The notes under the pieces are model-generated. The model saw only the letters and a program-made list of their open reading frames with translations. It ran no database searches and had not been told where the DNA came from. The position numbers and the translations under genes were made by a program. Below, in pieces: positions 58,101-64,000 of a DNA stretch of 64,000 bases (positions within the stretch are counted from its first letter, which is position 1; every line of letters starts with the position of its first letter). This DNA is from Kitagawia praeruptora (taxonomy: Eukaryota; Streptophyta; Magnoliopsida; Apiales; Apiaceae), in NCBI GenBank assembly GCA_037693485.1, contig CM075344.1:40768501-40832500 (forward strand), given 5' to 3'.

Positions 58101-59075
58101 ATCCAAAGTCTCATCATCAGCAAGACGGACTTTACCAAAATTTCCAAGTCTGAAATTTAACATCAAATCCTTGCAAGGGGTAGCATGGAATGATGCACCA
58201 GAATCCATAACCCATGATTCAACCGAACGTTCAACACAACAAATCAAAGCATCGTCACTCACCACCTCTTCAACTACATTAGCTGAATTATCCTCTTTCT
58301 TCTTTCCTTTAGGAGCTGCGGGAGCCGTACACTGATTTCTGAAGTGACCTTTCTTCTGACAATTCCAACAAACAATCTCCTTGCGATCTTTGGACTGTCC
58401 TCTCTTCTGTGACTTCGATCTGCTACGCCCCTGATTCTGCCCCCTATCGGACTTTCTGCCTCTACTCTCAGTACTCAACAAGGAACCTGACGACTCTCCT
58501 GAGTTTCTCCTACGAATATCTTCTCCAAGAATCGCATCTCGAACTCCATCAAAAGTCATCTTACTGCTCCCAGATGAATTACAAATAGCAGTGACAAATC
58601 CTGACCAACTGTCAGGTAACGAGGATACCAACAACAAGGCTTGTACTTCATCATCGAATTTAATATCCACTGATGTCAATCTTGATAGGATAGAGTTAAA
58701 TTCGTTCACATGATCAGCAACACAATCACCTTCATTCAATTTTGTGGCAAACAACAAGCGACACAAATATACCTTATTCGAAGCAGACGGCTTCTCATAC
58801 ATATTTGATAACGCCTTGATCAATCCATAGGTTGTCGTTTCCTTGACGATATTGTAAGCAACGTTCTTCGCCAAAGTCAACCTGACAACACCCAGAGCCT
58901 GCCTATCCAATAGATTCCAATCTTTGTCATCCATCTTTTCTGGCTTCTTCTCCTCCAGCGGTTCGTGTAGTTTTTTCTGATACAAATAATCTTCAATTTG
59001 CATCTTCCAAAACCCAAAATCTTTGCCATCAAATTTGTCGATCTTTACTTTCCCTTCTTCTGCCATCGCTCCCAC
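55179..59075 (-). CDS. gag-pol: Copia gag-pol polyprotein, 1298 aa
   Basis: One frame without stops or shifts. Gag occupies about residues 1-230 (KIDKFDGKDFGFWKMQIEDY). A CCHC zinc knuckle is at C236, C239, H244 and C249. The aspartic protease DSGA motif is at 291-294. Integrase has a zinc-binding HHCC (H419, H424, C450, C453) and a catalytic D481, D544, E580. The reverse transcriptase has YVDD at 979-982 and the QLDVKTAFLHGDL motif at 892-904. RNase H has D1151, E1194 and D1227. The order protease-integrase-RT-RNase H defines Copia. The length matches Tnt1-like elements (about 1300 residues). MGAM starts at 59075. An alternative Met is at residue 4. All catalytic residues I can check are present. 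Expression would come from the right-hand LTR. Confidence 0.97.
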   Translation of the reverse strand: MGAMAEEGKVKIDKFDGKDFGFWKMQIEDYLYQKKLHEPLEEKKPEKMDDKDWNLLDRQALGVVRLTLAKNVAYNIVKETTTYGLIKALSNMYEKPSASNKVYLCRLLFATKLNEGDCVADHVNEFNSILSRLTSVDIKFDDEVQALLLVSSLPDSWSGFVTAICNSSGSSKMTFDGVRDAILGEDIRRRNSGESSGSLLSTESRGRKSDRGQNQGRSRSKSQKRGQSKDRKEIVCWNCQKKGHFRNQCTAPAAPKGKKKEDNSANVVEEVVSDDALICCVERSVESWVMDSGASFHATPCKDLMLNFRLGNFGKVRLADDETLDIAGMGDINLKTSLGTSWTLKDVRYIPGLKKMLISVGQLDKEGYRVTFGDGQWKVIKGNLVVARGEKKGTLYIVEQSSYEANVVADEIGSSTLWHQRLGHMSEKGMKLLTSKGKIPELKNVEVGFCEPCVLGKQKRVTFAKSGRTPKAERLELVHTDVYGPTAVASLGGSRYYVTFIDDSTRKVWVYFLKNKSDVFATFKKWKIEVENQTGLKVKSLMSDNGGEYSSDEFKSYCAEYGIRMIKTIPETPQQNGVAERMNRTLNERAKSMRLHAGLPKTFWADAVSTAAYLINRGPSVPLGFKIPEEEWQKKEVNLSHLRVFGCVSYVRVKDSDRDKLDPKAKKCIFIGYGSDDMGYRFWDELTKKVVRSRDVTFNENAVYKDKLAVDSELAKEQPEKEKVVLEDITEEDLAGNSGSSGNGDDTVPVTPQAEVRRSSRIVRPPQRFSPSAYYMLLTEDGEPQCYSEAVQVDDSVQWKSAMEEEMSSLEKNETWSLTELPAGKKALQNKWVFRIKEEPDGSKRYKARLVVKGYQQKKGIDYTDIFSPVVKMTTVRIVLSIVAAEELHLEQLDVKTAFLHGDLEEDIYMVQPEGFQVAGKENLVCKLIKSLYGLKQAPRQWYLKFDSFMMKNGYTRSAMDHCCYFKQFDSSYIILLLYVDDMLIAGSNMREINRLKRQMSEEFEMKDMGAAKQILGMSIIRDRSEGTLKLSQEKYIEKLLQKFSVQDAKTRSTPLATHFNLTKKQSPKTDEGKKDMAKVPYASAVGSLMYAMVCTRPDIAHAVGVVSRFMSNPGREHWEAVKWLLRYLKGTSKVALCFSKKDVILEGFSDADLGGCLDTRKSTTGYIFTLGGTAVSWMSRLQKSVALSTTEAEYMAISEASKEMIWLKNFLEELGKKQADSALYSDSQSAIHLAKNPVFHARTKHIQLRYHFTRELISNGTLSLKKILGSKNPADMLTKVVTNEKLKLCIASTGLQN

Positions 59076-59106
59076 TCGCCTGAAAACCTAGGCTCTTGAT
59101 ACCAGT

Positions 59107-59440
59107 TGTTGAGTATACAACAACGAAAGCAAAACACAAAGCGAATAAACAAGAACAAGAAAATAAACGACAATCACACAAGACAAAGATTTAACGTGGT
59201 TCGGAAATTCCTACTCCACAAGCCGCACTAATTTTGTATTGATCTCTCACAATTGTGTTGTGTTGTTATGTTACAATTACATGAGTATTTATAAGAGAAG
59301 AAACTGGGTCTAAGAATTAGAGTCTAATTCTGAAATCCTAACTCTAATCCTAACTCTAATTAGAGTCCAGTTCAGGATTCCTAACTCAAGTCAGAATCCA
59401 ATTCCAATTCTGAAACCTGATAGACTCCACAAACCCAACA
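59107..59440 (-). repeat. 5' LTR of the Copia element
   Basis: 334 bp, identical to the 3' copy. Promoter of the element, with GTATTTATAAG-like and other TA-rich motifs around 59284 in the plus-strand reading. Its exact TATA box was not assigned. Confidence 0.97.
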
Positions 59441-59445
59441 ATGTA

Positions 59446-60084
59446 ATGGAATGTAATGAAAGGTAATGGAGCTATCTTTGGTGGAAATTTAAAGGACTTG
59501 CATATTCTACGTTATCTTTGTTGAACTCCATAGTAGTACGTTTTTTTTGTGAAGATGTTGTTTTATCAAAGATGAACAAAATTGTAGATTGATGAACACT
59601 CTTTGGTAAAGTTGTAACAATCTTTGGTTAGTTGTAGAATATTTGGAGAGAACATATATTTTAACCAAATGTGATTTGACATCATATTAAAATTTATTGT
59701 TTTTCCTAATTTATGAAAAAATAAAACTTCGTTAGAGACATGTTCTTAAACTCAATTAATTGAACAATTTTACAAAACAAATATCATTAAATTCGATTCA
59801 TTTACGAAATTTTTGAAAACAAAAATGAGTCCACTACATTAGGAACATTCTATTAAAATGGATGGATTTATTTTATTCACGGGAAAAAAATGCATTTGAC
59901 TTCGTTAGGGACATGATATTTAAATTGATTGATTTAGCTACTAAATTTGTGAACTTTTGAATTAAGAACATATAAATATTTTTTCAGAAAATGGCATAAT
60001 AACAATACATTTGTTAGGAGGGAGTTGGAAGCATTAATTTCTATTTTTGTCGAGCCACAAAATTCATTTACACGGCCTGACTTT
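59446..60084. other. Continuation of the older nested fragment
   Basis: AT-rich sequence that follows the Copia insertion. It continues the sequence upstream of 54737 (taatgta|atggaatgtaatg). No ORF. Confidence 0.4.
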
Positions 60085-61001
60085 GGCACATTAAAATGTT
60101 AATTACATATTGCTAGAATAAAAAATCAGAATTTTTCAGGATGTCCGGGCGCTCTCATCGCGGTCCTAGCGCTCTCAACGCGGCACTCTACTAATTGTGG
60201 CGCTCTCAGCACTCTCCTGGCGCTCTCACCACTGCAACATTCTGCCGATTTGCTGAATTTGCTCTAATTTCTTTGTTCTTGCTTCGTTTTCGCCCGTTCC
60301 TTTTGCATTAGAATCCGTCTTCATTCCTTTGACTCATGAACCTCCACGGTAGCTTAAAACAAGATTCCCTTCTTCATTCCCATGCTAAACCTCAACTCCA
60401 AAATCGACGAAAACGCCAACCCTATCCGAAATAGCTAAACCTGCACAACTAACGAAAACACATCAAAAAGACCACATACTTGAGTCCAAGTCACTCAATT
60501 TAAGCCGATATGCAACGCTCCAAGTGGATATAAAATCCACTTATCAACTACACATTTGATTTCAATTTTATGGACAGTAGCTTATTTTCACAAGTTAGTC
60601 AAATTAAAAAATGATAGGTGATACTCATTTTCATATATCTTATTTTAAGAATAAAAGAAAACTAAAATTTATCATTTCATGTTTTACTTAGAAAAAAAGA
60701 AAAAAAATAAAATACAAACTTCCAAACTGAAAATGCACATTTTAAGTTGTCTTTACAAATAAGCTAAGGGCAATAATCGTAAAATCTAACAATTATATGT
60801 TACTCCAATAATGCTATATATTGAATTTGTTTGCTAGTTGATAAAAATCTATTACTATATATTATACATCAACACAAGGGCAAAAAATTCCATTTTATTG
60901 GCTGTGTAATTACTGTTTTGCCCCTATTTATTGAAAATTAACAAAAGTGTCACCCTTAAAATATTAGTGTAAAAATTAGTTGAAACTATGTTAGTGTTGA
61001 G

Positions 61002-61063
61002 AATCGAACCCATGACCTTCTACTCTTAGTCTCATGCCTTAACCATTATGCTACACTTAGTTT
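61002..61063 (-). other. tRNA-like sequence with A and B boxes
   Basis: The minus strand reads GTAGCATAATGGTTAAGGC (A-box-like), then GGTCATGGGTTCGATTCTC (B box GGTTCGANNC) at tRNA-like spacing. It is not a full tRNA: the acceptor arms do not pair convincingly. It may derive from a tRNA-type SINE or an old tRNA gene. Confidence 0.5.
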
Positions 61064-61262
61064 TGAGTACATTTTAAAAATCTTATTAGATAAACCACAT
61101 TTATCTCATTTTGTCAAATTTTTTTTATTTCAACTATATATTAAATCTCAATACAAGTGCAAAAAGTGCCAATAAATTGCTTATAAAATTACTATTTCAC
61201 CCACATTTTTTGGAAATAACAATTGTACCACCCCTTTAAAATCCATGAAAAAAATGGAAGAA

Positions 61263-61322
61263 TTTGGATTAGTTTCGGAGTCGAGCCACCGATTTCGTTT
61301 TAAGAGGTTCATGATACAACCA
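61263..61322 (-). other. Second, diverged tRNA-like sequence
   Basis: The minus strand reads AATATAGTGGTTGTATCATG, then ATCGGTGGCTCGACTCC, at the same spacing as the copy at 61002-61063. The surrounding 285 bp are also related (about 60848-61100 versus 61128-61380), so this is a tandem duplication. Confidence 0.45.
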
Positions 61323-61930
61323 CTATATTACATTACTTTTCGAGTTTTCTTAAAAATCTTGTAAGATATCACGCTATTTTTACTTAACTTATTTTCATTT
61401 CGTTTTTTCAGTTTTCGTAGTTTTATTTATATATATACTTAATCATCTTATAAATTTTAATACACCTGTATGTTTTCGATTAAATATATTAAATACGTTA
61501 TTTATAATTTATATTATATTATATCTCTGATCATACTCTATTTGAATTAGTTGATAATGGATACCTAAAAAATAATACTGAAATTTGATCCAATATAAGG
61601 AGTATAGTATATGCAATGTATTTCATTATTCATTACTTCGATCATTCTAAATTAAGAAAATTAGTTTTTTTAAAAATTATACAATAATCATGTTTATATA
61701 TTCATCACATCCGTTTTTTAATAATTTTCTTTTTAGAATGTACACTTCAGTTGTTTATATTTTCTAAAATATTTTATACTCTCTTTGTCATTATAAATGA
61801 TTAACATGGAAAATAAAATGTTAATATAAAATTCTTGGTTATGCATGAATCTTAATAAGTCTGGATTTAAAAAAATTATAAACATTTATCTCTATGTATA
61901 TATTAAATTATTGAAATAAAATACAATTTA

Positions 61931-62896
61931 GTTTTTTTTTTGACAAACAAGAAAATGTAATTAATTTGCATCGACCAAATCACAGTCAGGACAAACCCCT
62001 GAACTGACACTACAATCTGAATGGAACAAATAAACGAGCTAACCAAATAGCCGCTTATGTGTACAGACTGTTTTACATCATGAATAACAATATTCTTCGA
62101 ATTAAAAAAGATTTGAGTGGTTTTCCGATCAATCAAGCATGCACCAATCCTGGAACCAGTAATATCACAAATGACCCTCACATACGCATCACTTGTAGTC
62201 CAATGTTCAGAAACACCCCAGCTATCTACATGCCGAAAACCAGCTATAGACATGCCGAAATTCTAATGATCAGAAACACTCCAGCTATCTACATGCCGAA
62301 AACTAGCTATAGACATGCCGAAAGAGATAGATCTCAAAAGATGAACAAATATTAGTTGTGAAAAGTAAGCTCTTGCAATATCCGATACCAGCCCAAATCC
62401 AATGCACACATTATAGATCTCCCATAAAACCACATAAATCATTTTCAAAGTAACCAACAATAAAACCCATACCAGCAATAACAAAACTGACATTAACCTC
62501 CCAATAAAATGGTCGCAAGTCAGACCCACGTCAAAAGACGAGACTAAAATCCAAAATTCAACGACCTCGGAATGACACCAAATTTTGGTATGATGTTAAG
62601 GAGGAGAATTTGAATCTAAAGGTATTTTTATTTTCGGAATCGGACTCAAAACCAAGATATATCTGAGAAATAAATTCTAGATGTTTGGCTTTGGTTCGAT
62701 TTTTATTTAAAAAACTGGAGCAAAACAAGAAACTGAGATTAGATGATTGAAAAGAGGATTGGAGGGTGGTTTGATGGGGGACAATGGAGAAGAGGGGTGG
62801 CCAGCGGCGGCAAAAAAGATTGAGAGTCGACTCTCATGTATCGGAGGAGAGAGAGCGGAGTCTGTTTAGAGACAGCAGAAGAAGTTGTTGTTTCGT
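61931..62896 (-). mobile_element. Retroposed LINE-derived element, 966 bp
   Basis: The insert ends in a poly-A on the minus strand (T run at about 61931-61941). It is flanked by a perfect 15-bp duplication ataaaatacaattta (61916-61930 and 62897-62911). The 5' part (CGAAACAACAACTTC...) looks like a leader. The 3' part (TTTGGTCGATGCAAATTAA, then TTACATTTTCTTG before the A run) looks like the tail of a plant LINE. There is no RT, so it depended on a LINE in trans. Short minus-strand frames (88 and 116 codons) have no recognisable domain. Confidence 0.7.
62209..62325. repeat. 61-bp tandem duplication in the LINE-derived insert
   Basis: Two copies of a unit with agctatctacatgccgaaaa and gctatagacatgccgaaa, at 62209-62269 and 62270 to about 62322, with a few differences. 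Confidence 0.85.
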
Positions 62897-63562
62897 ATAA
62901 AATACAATTTATTTGAATTTTTTTTTGGTTAACCATATATCTTCAAGTTTACATTTATCCTGAAAGAACGTGATGCGAAATATTACGTAATACTTAATCT
63001 GCTTTTGGATATATTAAAAATATTACTAGCATAATATGTTTCTTCTATGTTGATCTGATGTAGAAGGATATGAATTGTAATTTATTATTTGTTTACATGC
63101 CATTTTTTTTTCAAAATCTTCTTTGCAACCTCTGTCTATTTCCTATAGGAATTTTGTTTTTGTAGGTTCATGACCGGTGTGAGAACATTGCATTATAGAT
63201 TTGCAATAGAGATGACATTAACATATTTTAAGGATTGTGGACAGTTGTAATCGTGTTGATACGGAAACCAATGTCTATCACTATGAAAAGACAAAGATTA
63301 TCATCTTACTTTCTCAAATTTATAATTACAAGATCCCGTTCATAACTCAAAATTGTACATCATACTCAACAATATTATTGTTGGCGTGTATTTATAGTCC
63401 TTATTGGCATTCAGTATTAACACATATCACTACTCATATTACAATTTCATAATTACGAGTTTTCAGTTCAGAAATTATTAAACCAATCACTGCCTTCTTT
63501 TTTAGAACAAAATTAGAGACCTTCACGTAGAGGCCCGTGCCTTGCACGGGCTGTAACGCTAG

Positions 63563-64000
63563 TTTGTTTTATAGTAAATCAATTTATTAATAAAAGGACC
63601 ATATAATTTGTAAAATGATATATTCAACAATCACATAGCAAACTAGATTAGATGAAAGTTTATATTGTTATAACTATGTTCGTTTCATATATCTTGCACA
63701 ATAGATATCATTTCTTATATCGCTGAAACATGCAACCTTTTTTTGATAGACAATCTAATAATTTATTGGAGTCGTGAAGATTAAGTTTTTACACATTTTT
63801 AATATGTAATCGAAAAATTAACCACGACCATACAAATATTTTCAACAAATTAATATAATAAATATTTTAAGGATTCGATATTTAATAAATATACCGAATT
63901 CTCAGAATATGGGTGAAAAATTTGTTAACATGATACATAGAAATATTCTCTAAAAGAGATAAATAAAATAAAAGCTAAATTTAAAAAAAAATAAAGAGGG
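63563..64000. other. AT-rich right edge, nothing recognised
   Basis: No gene, repeat unit or element terminus could be identified. Confidence 0.4.

Larger units (their letters stand above)
54742..59440 (-). mobile_element. Intact Ty1/copia (Tnt1/Tork-like) retrotransposon
   Basis: 4699 bp. The two LTRs of 334 bp (54742-55075, 59107-59440) are identical by my reading. A 5-bp duplication atgta (54737-54741, 59441-59445) flanks it. The primer binding site TGGTATCAAGAGC (59104-59092, minus strand) matches the initiator-tRNA-Met type. The polypurine tract CCAAGTGGGAGATTG (55090-55076) precedes the 3' LTR. A single uninterrupted gag-pol frame fills the interior. Identical LTRs and an open frame mean very recent insertion, so it may still be active. 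Confidence 0.97.
52056..60546 (+). mobile_element. Solo LTR (CACGCAAG family) split by nested insertions
   Basis: The start TGTTAACACAAAATCACGCAAG at 52056 and the end gtggatataaaatccacttatca at 60546 match the termini of the unit at 28139-29734. The flanks are actac on both sides (52051-52055, 60547-60551). Sequence clearly of this family covers 52056 to about 53110 and about 60085-60546. Between them lie a solo LTR (53130-54420), a coding-like fragment (54426-54741, with continuation to about 60080) and a Copia element (54742-59440). Confidence 0.75.
60848..63562 (+). mobile_element. Helitron-like non-autonomous element
   Basis: The putative 5' end TCTATTACTATATATTATAC at 60848 is preceded by A. 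The 3' end has a hairpin gcccgtg-cctt(g)-cacgggc at about 63535-63551, then tgtaacg, then CTAG (63559-63562) followed by T. TC...CTRR ends between A and T without target duplication fit Helitrons. No Rep/helicase is encoded. It contains tRNA-like sequences and a retroposed insert (61931-62896). A second diverged copy of the 5' part begins near 61128. Confidence 0.55.

Noticed and set aside
57199..58335. Plus-strand frames opposite the Copia polyprotein
   Set aside because: Shadows of the coding strand.
61002..61063. A functional tRNA gene
   Set aside because: A- and B-box-like sequences exist, but no cloverleaf pairing could be made by eye.

Overview
This is plant nuclear DNA, almost certainly from a dicot-type flowering plant. 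It has AT-rich intergenic sequence, GT-AG introns, Tat-lineage Ty3/gypsy elements with two RNase H domains, a Tnt1/Tork-like Copia element, a CACTA transposon with a TNP2-type transposase, MULE-like and Harbinger-like MITEs, Helitron-like ends, and fragments of plant genes (ELP3, RPS5, an F-box gene). I cannot name the species from the sequence.

Layout. (1) 1-6652: 3' part of a plus-strand Tat-type element (end of integrase, tandem repeats, an antisense gene, polypurine tract, 3' LTR). (2) 6653-8814: AT-rich degenerate repeats. (3) 8815-19180: a small genic island with a three-exon plus-strand gene for an unknown 147-residue protein, a minus-strand chimera of ELP3 and RPS5 fragments behind its own promoter and leader, and a broken F-box gene hit by a MULE-type MITE and by a 2.7 kb non-autonomous LTR element. 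(4) 19180-26640: AT-rich spacer, MITEs and a 5'-truncated, mutated L1-type LINE. (5) 26879-29734: two solo LTRs of different families. (6) 30094-50137: one complete minus-strand Tat element (LTRs about 1% diverged, TSD ACTAC) whose pol is split by a 9354 bp CACTA element (37485-46838, TSD TCA). (7) 52056-60546: an older solo LTR split by nested insertions, including a Copia element at 54742-59440 with identical LTRs and an intact 1298-codon gag-pol frame, the only element here that looks potentially active. (8) 60848-63562: a Helitron-like unit that carries tRNA-like sequences and a retroposed LINE-derived insert.

The strongest patterns beyond routine annotation are: a promoter module shared by four LTR families (an inverted CTACGT / ACGTAG pair bracketing the TATA region); the same antisense-gene architecture (TATA, 5'-UTR intron, spliced coding exons) in both Tat elements; the unknown 147-residue gene whose three exons join in matching phases; and the in-frame ELP3 chimera. 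Most transposon genes other than the Copia polyprotein are broken. Several frameshifts lie at G/C homopolymers and could be consensus errors.
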